From contig JAUQXD010001393.1 in assembly GCA_030834835.1 (NCBI GenBank), forward strand, positions 1 to 7,742: 7,742 nucleotides of DNA, read 5' to 3'. The translations under genes were made by a program, and so were the position numbers. The stretch is from Thermoflexales bacterium. Its GTDB lineage: Bacteria > Chloroflexota > Anaerolineae > Fen-1058. Of this stretch, positions 1 to 4,955 are shown one piece after another (positions within the stretch are counted from its first letter, which is position 1; every line of letters starts with the position of its first letter). The notes beneath the pieces were generated by a model. That model saw nothing but the letters and a program-made list of their open reading frames with translations, was not told the DNA's origin and searched no databases.

Positions 1-212
1 ACACGGCCCGTGCGCCCGGCGCGCAGCGACCCGTCCGGGTTGAGGGCGGCGATCCAGCCCCGTTCGAGCAACTGCGTCACAGTCTGCTCGCGAGTGTAGC
101 GGCTCAACTCCGGGAACTGTTCGGCGTCGAGAATGCCGAGGACGGCCAGTCGTTCGAGGATTTGACCGGCGGCGGAATCGAGAGTGATGGGTTCGTCAGC
201 GGTGTCTGTCAT
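1..212 (-). CDS. Small winged-helix-like protein, N-terminal part only
   Basis: The ATG at 212-210 is preceded by a perfect AAGGAGG at 218-224 with a 5-base gap, which fixes the start. About 70 residues are visible before the frame runs off the left edge without a stop. The sequence begins MTDTADEPITLDS, then has a predicted helix (GQILERLAVLGILDAEQF), a second helix with REQTVTQLLERGW and a turn IAALNPDGSLRAGRTGR. That order (helix, helix with basic/polar face, short hairpin) resembles the winged-helix start of replication-relaxation or MarR-like DNA-binding proteins, but the match is by eye and the family is not certain. It is the last gene of the cluster visible here, 75 bases after the coiled-coil gene, and may share its transcript. 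Confidence 0.7.
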   Translation of the reverse strand, partial: MTDTADEPITLDSAAGQILERLAVLGILDAEQFPELSRYTREQTVTQLLERGWIAALNPDGSLRAGRTGR

Positions 213-287
213 ATCAGCCTCCTTGTCTGAAATCAGCAACAACGATCAGCAACAACAACAATTAATCGCCCTGTAGGTCGTTAGACC
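213..287. promoter_or_regulatory. Intergenic gap with CAA-rich direct repeats
   Basis: This 75-base gap holds two copies of ATCAGCAACAAC at 232-243 and 245-256, 13 bp apart, running into further CAA triplets and ATTAATC. The same GATCA/CAACAACAACA vocabulary recurs inside the initiator gene at 4078-4092 and 4189-4202. It could be an operator or a secondary binding site for a replication protein, or just simple-sequence DNA. No convincing promoter was found. Confidence 0.4.
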
Positions 288-288
288 T
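275..288 (-). terminator. Weak hairpin at the end of the coiled-coil gene
   Basis: AGGTC (275-279), loop GTTA, GACCT (284-288) forms a 5-bp stem touching the stop codon at 290-288. On the minus strand it is not followed by a U run, so it is at best a weak pause or partial terminator between this gene and the next. Confidence 0.25.
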
Positions 289-824
289 CACGTTGATGCT
301 TTTTGCTGATGATGCTGCGCTTCATATTTCACAATCAACTGGTCGGCCTGGTCGAGTTCGGTCTCCAGATTGCGACGCTTGGCGGCGAACTCACGCTTCA
401 CGTGCTGCACTTCCACCTGGGTGGCGGCGGTCGCCTGACGAGCGGCGTCACGCTCGGCGCGCAGTTGCTTGATCTCCTGGTTGAGTTGTTCGATCCGGCC
501 CGGCCAGTCGAGGCCTCGAACAAACGCCAGGTCTTTCTCCAACTGGGCCACGGTCTGTTTCAGCCCGGCCTGCGCCTGCTCCAGTTCGTAGCGCCGCAAA
601 CGGCCCTGACCGATCTCTTCGCGCCAGGCTTCGACCAGTCGATCGATCAGTTCGGGGATTTCGGGCAGCACGAACCGGTCGTTGTCGCGCGCGATGTCCG
701 GCATCAGCCGGATCAACGTGTCATACAACACCTGGCGCGCTTCCCGTCGGGCGACGGTGACCCCGCGCATATATTCCTCTTGCAGTTCGCGTTGCGAATA
801 GCCAATCAACGGTAGTCGGGGCAT
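288..824 (-). CDS. Coiled-coil protein of unknown function (178 aa)
   Basis: I do not recognise a family. The start ATG at 824-822 has AAGGAGG at 832-838, 7 bases upstream, and no competing start is as good. Residues 1-70 are a mixed helical region (IGYSQRELQEEYMRG, then a run rich in Arg, Leu and Glu). Residues about 75-172 are a nearly unbroken charged helix with heptad-like Leu/Ala spacing (QLEKDLAFV, IEQLNQEIKQLRAERDAARQ, KRRNLETELDQADQLI), predicted to form a coiled coil. The tail is Gln/His/Lys rich. There is no signal peptide or membrane segment, so it should be cytoplasmic. It follows the GxxExxY gene by 22 bases and is probably co-transcribed with it and the helicase loader. An accessory scaffold, DNA-binding or partition-related role is possible but not shown. 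Confidence 0.85.
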   Translation of the reverse strand: MPRLPLIGYSQRELQEEYMRGVTVARREARQVLYDTLIRLMPDIARDNDRFVLPEIPELIDRLVEAWREEIGQGRLRRYELEQAQAGLKQTVAQLEKDLAFVRGLDWPGRIEQLNQEIKQLRAERDAARQATAATQVEVQHVKREFAAKRRNLETELDQADQLIVKYEAQHHQQKAST

Positions 825-846
825 ATCCTATCCTCCTTGTCTCCCC

Positions 847-1248
847 TTATTGCAGAAAGGCCGGCGAATTGTGATTCTCGACGCGACGAAACTCCGGGTC
901 GTCGCCGCCGAAGTTGAGCAGCAGGCCGACCGCCAGCTGCCCATCGTCGAGATAGGTCCGCAACTGGACGGCGTGCTCGTCCTTGAGCAGCCGCGCCTTC
1001 TTGATCTCGATCGCAACTTTGCCGTCCACGATCAGATCGACGCGATTGTTCCCGATGCGCCGGCCGCGATAGGTGCGCCACGACGTGGCCTGTGTCCGCA
1101 CGAGTTGACCGCGCTGTTGTAACTCAAGCCGCAGGGCTTCGGTGAAGTTGGCCTCGCTGTACACGCTGCGATGCTTGAGCGCGCGGAAGACGGCATAGTA
1201 GGCGGCGATGATGATCGAGGTCAGTTCCTGATAGAGCCATGGGGGCAT
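847..1248 (-). CDS. GxxExxY-family protein with PD-(D/E)XK nuclease fold (133 aa)
   Basis: The ATG at 1248-1246 is chosen because AGGAG lies just upstream (around 1257-1261) and the preceding gene stops at 1268. Longer in-frame extensions to 1413 overlap that gene and read as low-complexity Ser/Arg shadow sequence. The protein has the layout of the GxxExxY (PDDEXK_3) family: an N-terminal helix, a short YSEANFTEALRLEL helix (the family's E-x-x-Y appears here as E-x-x-F), a basic strand, then VDLIVDGKVAIEIKKA with a plausible catalytic set D71, E81 and K83. The closing QLRTYL and VGLLLNFG are typical of the family. Family members are common and mostly unassigned; a nuclease fold is expected but substrate and activity are unknown. 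It sits 19 bases after the helicase loader and 22 before the coiled-coil gene, so it belongs to the replication cluster. Confidence 0.88.
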   Translation of the reverse strand: MPPWLYQELTSIIIAAYYAVFRALKHRSVYSEANFTEALRLELQQRGQLVRTQATSWRTYRGRRIGNNRVDLIVDGKVAIEIKKARLLKDEHAVQLRTYLDDGQLAVGLLLNFGGDDPEFRRVENHNSPAFLQ

Positions 1249-1267
1249 GCGCGAGTCTCCTGATTCA

Positions 1268-2050
1268 TCAGCGTTGGAGGACGGCCTGCACACGCCGCCG
1301 CTTCTCGATCTGCCGGTAGTCGCTGCCGCTGAGGGTGAGCAGGACCGTATCGCCGACAAGCCGCGACAACGTGCGCGAACCGATCGCGGTGTCGAGTTGA
1401 TCGAGCGGCTCATTGCTGGTGAACAGCGTTACGCGTTGCGCCTGCCAGCGCTGATTGACCACCAGATACAATCGCTCGCGCACCCACTCGGTGGGCCGTT
1501 CTGCGCCGAGATCGTCGAGGATCAACACGTCCACTTCGGTGAGGTCTTCCAGCAATGTGGCTTCGTGTTCGCGACGCACCTCACGATTACGCTCCCAATC
1601 CCAACCGGTGTGGGTGCGTTTGCCTTTAGGATCGTAGGTTTGTCGCAGCCAGTGAAACAGTTGCGGCATGTTGACAAACCAGACGCCGTAGCCGAGCGCG
1701 AGCGCCAGTTTGCCCAGCCCAACAACGCTATGGGTCTTGCCGCAGCCGACTGGCCCGATCAAGCCGAAGCCCAACGTCTGCTCCAATTGCGCAGGCAGAT
1801 CGTTGGCGTAGTGCTGCAGGGCGAGGCGTGTTTCGTTAGGTAAGATTCGATCCCAGTCCAGATCGGCCAGCGTCTGATCCCGGAACCGATGGGGAAACTC
1901 GGCGTCGAGGAGGTGTCGTTCGAAGCGCTCGACGCAGTAGCACTCGTGATCTTCGAAGCGGGCCGTGCCGTGACAATCACTGCACGTGCGCAGGGCCAAG
2001 TCCTTCAGTCCGTCCAGGTTAAGTTGCGACAGGTCAGTCGTCGTGGTCAT
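1268..2050 (-). CDS. DnaC/DnaI/IstB-type AAA+ helicase loader (260 aa)
   Basis: This AAA+ ATPase probably loads the replicative helicase at the element's origin, by analogy with DnaC, DnaI and lambda P-like functions. Visible motifs: Walker A GPVGCGKTH at 99-107, Walker B VLILDD at 175-180, sensor-1-like FTSN at 210-213, and a GSRTLSRL segment at 224-231 that corresponds to the box VII arginine-finger region. The N-terminus carries a C-x2-C ... C-x-C cluster (Cys 23, 26, 37, 39), like the zinc-binding N-domain that contacts helicase in DnaI-type loaders. Length is normal for the family (about 240-310 aa). The start ATG has GAAAGG at 2059-2064, 8 bases upstream, lying inside the three-copy 11-bp repeat. 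An IstB transposition helper is the alternative, but no transposase gene is adjacent and the replication context favours a loader. Confidence 0.92.
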   Translation of the reverse strand: MTTTTDLSQLNLDGLKDLALRTCSDCHGTARFEDHECYCVERFERHLLDAEFPHRFRDQTLADLDWDRILPNETRLALQHYANDLPAQLEQTLGFGLIGPVGCGKTHSVVGLGKLALALGYGVWFVNMPQLFHWLRQTYDPKGKRTHTGWDWERNREVRREHEATLLEDLTEVDVLILDDLGAERPTEWVRERLYLVVNQRWQAQRVTLFTSNEPLDQLDTAIGSRTLSRLVGDTVLLTLSGSDYRQIEKRRRVQAVLQR

Positions 2051-2079
2051 TTCGTCGTCCTTTCGTCGTATTTTCGTCG
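2050..2079. repeat. Three 11-bp-phased direct repeats (TTTCGTCG)
   Basis: TTTCGTCG occurs at 2050-2057, 2061-2068 and 2072-2079, exactly 11 bp apart, so all copies face the same side of the helix. The array covers the ribosome-binding site and start codon of the helicase loader gene. Phased 11-bp direct repeats are the known form of R1-type parC centromeres bound by ParR, and a ParR-like gene lies just upstream. An operator for the loader gene is equally plausible. Confidence 0.6.
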
Positions 2080-2081
2080 GC

Positions 2082-2106
2082 GCGGGAACCGATACCGGGC
2101 TCCCGC
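2082..2106 (-). promoter_or_regulatory. Hairpin in the helicase-loader leader
   Basis: On the minus strand GCGGGAGCC (2106-2098) can pair with GGTTCCCGC (2090-2082): nine pairs including one G-U, with a 7-base loop. It lies 31 bases upstream of the loader start codon, before the 11-bp repeats. No U tract follows, so a leader structure or protein site is more likely than a terminator. Confidence 0.4.
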
Positions 2107-2115
2107 ACGTTTCTG

Positions 2116-2147
2116 GTCACCAAAAACCGGCGGGTGTTTTTGGTGAC
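2116..2147. repeat. Perfect 12-bp inverted repeat after parR-like gene
   Basis: GTCACCAAAAAC (2116-2127) and GTTTTTGGTGAC (2136-2147) are exact reverse complements around an 8-base GC-rich loop. It begins 7 bases after the stop of the ParR-like gene. The A5/T5 tracts are inside the stem rather than after it, so it is not a textbook intrinsic terminator in either direction; it may still end or attenuate transcription, or be a dimeric protein's operator. Confidence 0.6.
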
Positions 2148-2154
2148 TATTAAT

Positions 2155-2382
2155 TCACAGCACGAAGCCGCTCATCGCATCGGTGAGTTCGGCCTCGCTC
2201 GGCCCGTCGGCGCTGAGTTGATCACTCAGGCCGCCCGCCCGCAGGGCCAATTTGAGCGCGGCGCTGCGCTGGCGCGGCCCGGCCTGCTCGAAGAAGCGGA
2301 TCAGATCGTCGTCCTCGCCCCGGCGCAGGCGCAGATGCAGGTACAGATCGAGCACGTCACACGTCAGCCGTGGTCGCGCCAT
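2155..2382 (-). CDS. ParR-like small adaptor / ribbon-helix-helix-type protein (75 aa)
   Basis: The start ATG at 2382-2380 is only 2 bases after the TGA of the ParM-like gene, with AAGG in that gene's last codons about 7 bases upstream, so the two should be translationally coupled. The protein has a short hydrophobic strand (LDLYLHLRLRR), then helices DDLIRFFEQ and GPRQRSAALKLALRAG, and an acidic tail ending MSGFVL. A strand followed by two helices of this kind, in a small protein directly after an actin-like gene, fits a ribbon-helix-helix ParR-type adaptor that binds a centromere and caps the filament through its C-terminal tail. The assignment leans on position plus secondary structure; sequence identity to known ParR cannot be judged here. 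Confidence 0.7.
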   Translation of the reverse strand: MARPRLTCDVLDLYLHLRLRRGEDDDLIRFFEQAGPRQRSAALKLALRAGGLSDQLSADGPSEAELTDAMSGFVL

Positions 2383-2384
2383 GT

Positions 2385-3374
2385 TCAGGCCTTCTTCTGC
2401 CGCAGGTTCGACAGGTTCAACTTGTACAGCCCGCGCGCGATCGACAGGATCGGCTCATCGGGCACGATGGCCTTGCCCTGAAAGCGCGCGGGCAGCGTGT
2501 CCTTGAGCAGCAGCGCGCCACCGCCCACCAACAGCAGCGCCGCGAAACGCCGCCACGCCGTGCCCCAGCGCTGCTCGATGAAGCCGGTCACCTCGCCCTC
2601 CCAGATGGGCAGCGAGTCGCGCACATCGAGTTTGCCCGCGCGCAGCAGCACATCCAGTTCGCCCAGCGAGTACAGCCGCAGTTGATTGACGAGTTCGAGC
2701 AGCCGCCGCACGCCAGCCGTCGTGCCGGCCGTGAAACGCTGCACGGGCGCTTTGTCGCGCACGACCAGCAACTCGATCGTGTTGAAGCCGATCGAGATGA
2801 TGCCGACCTCGCGCGTGAAGGCCGTCTTGCGCGCCGGCACGAAGTGCCCGTCGTCGTCGAGTAGATAGTCGAACAACGCCCCGACTGGCTGCGAAGTCAC
2901 TTTCACGTCGGCCACCTCGACGTGATACTCGCGGTCATCGGCCTGCCACGTGTGCGTGCCTTTGAGCCAACGCCGCGCGCTTTCGACGGTAGCGGGCGCA
3001 TCGCCGCCGGACATTGGTTCGAGCGGCAAGCCCAGCATGATCTGCAGCGGCACATCGAGCGGGCTGCATTGCTGAATGTATCGGGTGAGCGCGGCCTTGA
3101 AGAGGGCGCGCATTTCGGGCGTGCCGCTGAAGCGATCGTGACTGAGGTTCTCGACAGGGCGGCCCCAGTCGTGCGCGCCCGCATCGACGTAGAACGAAGT
3201 CGCGTTGTCCTGAATGTGCAGCGGCGGTTTCTGGCTGGTGAGACCCAGCAGCCGCCCCACGCTGTGCTGGCTGTTGGCGCTGACCTGCGCCAGCACCTGC
3301 AAACCACCATGCGGGCCGTAGACTTTGATCGCGCCGGCTCCGGCGTCGACACTGATCGGCAGATAGTCGTTCAT
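2385..3374 (-). CDS. ParM/StbA/Alp-like actin homologue, plasmid segregation (329 aa)
   Basis: This is a bacterial actin-like ATPase of the ParM/StbA/ALP type, expected to polymerise in the cytoplasm and push or pull plasmid copies apart. Actin-fold landmarks are present in order: phosphate-1 ISVDAGAGAIKVY at 7-19, a GLPL strand at 115-118, phosphate-2 GIISIGFNTIELLVV at 191-205, the adenosine motif LLLVGGGALLL at 280-290, and a final ARGLYKL helix at 313-319. Length is typical (ParM is 320 aa). One oddity is Ser194 where the phosphate-2 aspartate is expected. The start ATG overlaps the initiator gene's TGA (ATGA) and has AAGGAGT at 3383-3389, 8 bases upstream. The ParR-like gene follows immediately, completing a type II partition pair. 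Confidence 0.88.
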   Translation of the reverse strand: MNDYLPISVDAGAGAIKVYGPHGGLQVLAQVSANSQHSVGRLLGLTSQKPPLHIQDNATSFYVDAGAHDWGRPVENLSHDRFSGTPEMRALFKAALTRYIQQCSPLDVPLQIMLGLPLEPMSGGDAPATVESARRWLKGTHTWQADDREYHVEVADVKVTSQPVGALFDYLLDDDGHFVPARKTAFTREVGIISIGFNTIELLVVRDKAPVQRFTAGTTAGVRRLLELVNQLRLYSLGELDVLLRAGKLDVRDSLPIWEGEVTGFIEQRWGTAWRRFAALLLVGGGALLLKDTLPARFQGKAIVPDEPILSIARGLYKLNLSNLRQKKA

Positions 3375-4534
3375 GGTTGTGGACTCCTTGTCAGAGATTC
3401 GGGTTGGGTGAAGAGCAGTTCGTCGGTCATATAGCGACCGGTCGTGGTCGATGTTGTTGCACGCGCCGTGGGTGGCAGCGTTTGCGATCGCAGCCCGGTG
3501 CGGAACAGACCGGCGCGACTGCGGGCGGCAGTCTGGGCCAGCGCATAATCCAGCCAGGCTTGCACGCGCTGCGGATCGCTCTGATGGACTTCGGCGATCT
3601 CGGCCGCGTCACCGTTCCAGCCGAGTTGATCGAGTTTGGTCTGGACCTCGTCGGGCAACGATATTTCATCGGGGACAGGCAGTTCCGGCTGCGCCACCAC
3701 CACCACCTTTTTGCGCCGCAAGCCACCGCGGCCTTCGGCGCGCGGTAGTTGATGCGTCGTGCGCAGCGTGTAGAGCAGCAAGCCCGGCAGGTTGTACACC
3801 TGCGGTCGCCCGTGCAGATATTCGCCCCAGGCCTGGATCAACTCCGGCGTCACGTGGGGCAGGGCGGCGACCGCCTGCGCTTCGGCGGCCTCGCTGTCTA
3901 CTGCAAACTTTTGCAGTGCGGTGAGATTGTCTTTTACTGCAAAGTTTTGCAGTGGATCGGGGGCGGTTTTCACTGCAAACTTTTGCAGTGAATCGGGATC
4001 GGTGTTTACTGCAAAGTTTTGCAGTAAGGACTGATCTGATTGTTGTTGTTGAATCAAGACCGATGGATCTTGATCTGGATCAACAACAACATGATCATTA
4101 GACACTGCAAAGGTTTGCAGTGCTGCAAAGTTTTGCAGTAAGGACTGATCGGATGATTGTTGTTGTTGGATCGATCCAGAGTGATCTTGATCAACAACAA
4201 CATGATCATTAGACACTGCAAAGGTTTGCAGTGAAACCGGGGACTCGGTTAAGGCGGTATTGATCCGGATCTTGACAATACCGTGCGTGGTCGTCCAGCT
4301 GATCAGGCCGCGCTTGCGCAACGCGATCAGATGCCCCCAGGCCGACCGCTCGCTGCAATGCAGATAGACCGCCAGTTCCGCCACCGTCGCGGGCGGCAGA
4401 TGTTGATGGTGCCTGTCGCGCCAGGCCAGCCCGACGATGCGGCAGTAGGCTTGAAACACCGACGCGGGCAGGTCGGCGTCGTAGACGGTGCTGGCGATGA
4501 CGTTCACATATTCAGGCGGAATCGAGAGCGTCAT
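3371..4534 (-). CDS. Winged-helix replication initiator-like protein with embedded iteron palindromes (387 aa)
   Basis: This is a probable DNA-binding initiator. Residues about 20-95 look like a winged helix (VAELAVYLHCSERSAWGHLIALRKRGLI, then a wing strand). Residues 101-213 are a repetitive linker in which LQ[TNK]FA[VA] appears seven times, each copy encoded by an 18-bp DNA palindrome, with acidic and poly-Gln stretches (QQQQ) in between. The C-terminal part holds two helical modules of similar shape, at 222-265 (VTPELIQAWGEYLHGRP then a Gly-Leu-Leu-Leu helix) and 296-355 (DPQRVQAWLDYALAQ then AGLFRTGLRS), recalling DnaD-like or helicase-contacting domains of initiators. The start ATG overlaps the upstream TGA (ATGA) and has a purine-rich GGAGAGG at 4540-4546. 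Lambda O has the same arrangement, with iterons inside its own gene. A transcription factor is the alternative. Confidence 0.8.
   Translation of the reverse strand: MTLSIPPEYVNVIASTVYDADLPASVFQAYCRIVGLAWRDRHHQHLPPATVAELAVYLHCSERSAWGHLIALRKRGLISWTTTHGIVKIRINTALTESPVSLQTFAVSNDHVVVDQDHSGSIQQQQSSDQSLLQNFAALQTFAVSNDHVVVDPDQDPSVLIQQQQSDQSLLQNFAVNTDPDSLQKFAVKTAPDPLQNFAVKDNLTALQKFAVDSEAAEAQAVAALPHVTPELIQAWGEYLHGRPQVYNLPGLLLYTLRTTHQLPRAEGRGGLRRKKVVVVAQPELPVPDEISLPDEVQTKLDQLGWNGDAAEIAEVHQSDPQRVQAWLDYALAQTAARSRAGLFRTGLRSQTLPPTARATTSTTTGRYMTDELLFTQPESLTRSPQP
3900..3917. repeat. Palindromic iteron 1
   Basis: ACTGCAAACTTTTGCAGT: 8-bp perfect arms around a CT centre. On the minus strand it encodes LQKFAV. 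Confidence 0.9.
3936..3953. repeat. Palindromic iteron 2
   Basis: ACTGCAAAGTTTTGCAGT, starting 36 bp after iteron 1; encodes LQNFAV. Confidence 0.9.
3972..3989. repeat. Palindromic iteron 3
   Basis: ACTGCAAACTTTTGCAGT, again 36 bp on; flanking C and G extend the arms to 9 bp. Encodes LQKFAV. Confidence 0.9.
4008..4025. repeat. Palindromic iteron 4
   Basis: ACTGCAAAGTTTTGCAGT, 36 bp after iteron 3; it starts the first unit of the tandem duplication and encodes LQNFAV. Confidence 0.9.
4104..4121. repeat. Palindromic iteron 5
   Basis: ACTGCAAAGGTTTGCAGT with a GG centre; ends the first duplicated unit, directly abuts iteron 6, and encodes LQTFAV. Confidence 0.9.
4122..4139. repeat. Palindromic iteron 6
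   Basis: GCTGCAAAGTTTTGCAGT; the outermost base is G instead of A, so the arms are 7 bp. It abuts iteron 5 and begins the second duplicated unit. Encodes LQNFAA. Confidence 0.85.
4215..4232. repeat. Palindromic iteron 7
   Basis: ACTGCAAAGGTTTGCAGT, same centre as iteron 5; ends the second duplicated unit and encodes LQTFAV. Confidence 0.9.
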
Positions 4535-4803
4535 GTGAGCCTCTCCGGCAGCGCCAGCTGCAATTGGACGGCCGTCGGATGCTGATAGCGCAGGGTGATC
4601 AACGCGTCGATCACCGCCAGCATCCGGCCGTCGAGTTCGGGCGTGTGCTGAATGAGATAGTCACCATCCGGCTGCGGCTGACCATCCAGCAGTTGCGCCA
4701 GCAGACGACCGAACGGGGTCGCCTGCACACTGATCAGGGCTGTATCCGGATCAGTGGCCGTCTGTAACCGAAACGTTGTGTAGTTGATCGTGAAAGCCTC
4801 CAT
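4531..4803 (-). CDS. Unrecognised 90-aa protein, first gene of the replication cluster
   Basis: I do not recognise this protein. The ATG at 4803-4801 is chosen because GAGGAG sits just upstream (4810-4815); an in-frame extension to 4965 has no Shine-Dalgarno site and reads as non-protein-like, Ser/Arg-rich sequence. The protein starts MEAFTINYTTFRLQTATDPD, with alternating strands (ALISVQATPFGRLLAQLLDG), an acidic DGDYLIQHTPELDG segment and a hydrophobic helix (RMLAVIDALITLRYQ), ending in LQLALPERLT. It is compact, soluble and slightly acidic. Its TGA overlaps the initiator's ATG (ATGA), so the two are coupled. A small regulator or initiator partner would fit the position, but nothing in the sequence proves it. 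Confidence 0.75.
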   Translation of the reverse strand: MEAFTINYTTFRLQTATDPDTALISVQATPFGRLLAQLLDGQPQPDGDYLIQHTPELDGRMLAVIDALITLRYQHPTAVQLQLALPERLT

Positions 4804-4808
4804 GTCGC

Positions 4809-4815
4809 TCTCCTC
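4809..4815 (-). promoter_or_regulatory. Ribosome-binding site deciding the 90-aa gene start
   Basis: Minus-strand GAGGAGA, 5 bases before the ATG at 4803. This supports the shorter 90-aa reading over the 144-aa extension. Confidence 0.7.
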
Positions 4816-4955
4816 AATCACCGGGCAGCCGTCGGTCTGAGTATCCCGGCGCGGGGCAAGCTGAACGCAGCCAGCGAGCCAAGTCCGCGAAAGGCAGCCG
4901 ACGTCTGTCGAGTGGCTTGATCGATGCAAATTGGTCGATGTTCGGTGAAACGCCG

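Larger units (their letters stand above)
3900..4232. other. Candidate replication origin inside the initiator gene
   Basis: The stretch contains seven 18-bp palindromes, a tandem 114/111-bp duplication, eleven GATC sites between 4033 and 4207, and a drop in GC to about 41% over 4021-4200 against about 62% in a nearby coding sample (both counted by hand). Iterons beside an AT-richer segment are standard parts of plasmid and phage origins, and their place inside an initiator-like gene matches the lambda O design. Origin function is inference. Confidence 0.55.
4009..4233. repeat. Tandem imperfect duplication (114 + 111 bp)
   Basis: Unit 1 is 4009-4122 and unit 2 is 4123-4233. Both run from an iteron with a GT centre through AAGGACTGATC, a TTGTTGTTG block, a GATC-rich core and ATGATCATTAGAC to an iteron with a GG centre. 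The length difference is 3 bp, so the frame is kept. The TTG and CAA blocks within each unit are inverted with respect to each other and could form a stem. Confidence 0.85.

Noticed and set aside
303..815. Plus-strand reading frames, for example 303-815, 1247-1843, 2370-2864 and 3451-3924
   Set aside because: They lie antisense to well-supported minus-strand genes, show Arg/His/Gln/Pro-rich translations without family motifs, and lack ribosome-binding sites.
1249..1413. 188-aa version of the GxxExxY gene
   Set aside because: The extension overlaps the helicase loader and reads as a shadow of its coding sequence; the ATG at 1248 has a good ribosome-binding site and matches the family start.
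3900..4232. CRISPR array
   Set aside because: Repeats are 18-bp perfect palindromes with 0-78-bp gaps, the array is in frame within a gene, and the intervening sequences are partly duplicated rather than unique spacers.
3900..4232. LQ[TNK]FAV as a protein-level motif such as a sliding-clamp-binding peptide
   Set aside because: It does not match QL[SD]LF-type clamp motifs, and conservation of both DNA half-sites with a variable centre is better explained by a DNA palindrome.
4353..4363. CTGCAATGCAG as an eighth iteron
   Set aside because: It is only 11 bp, lacks the AAA/TTT core and the LQxFAV frame; chance resemblance is enough.
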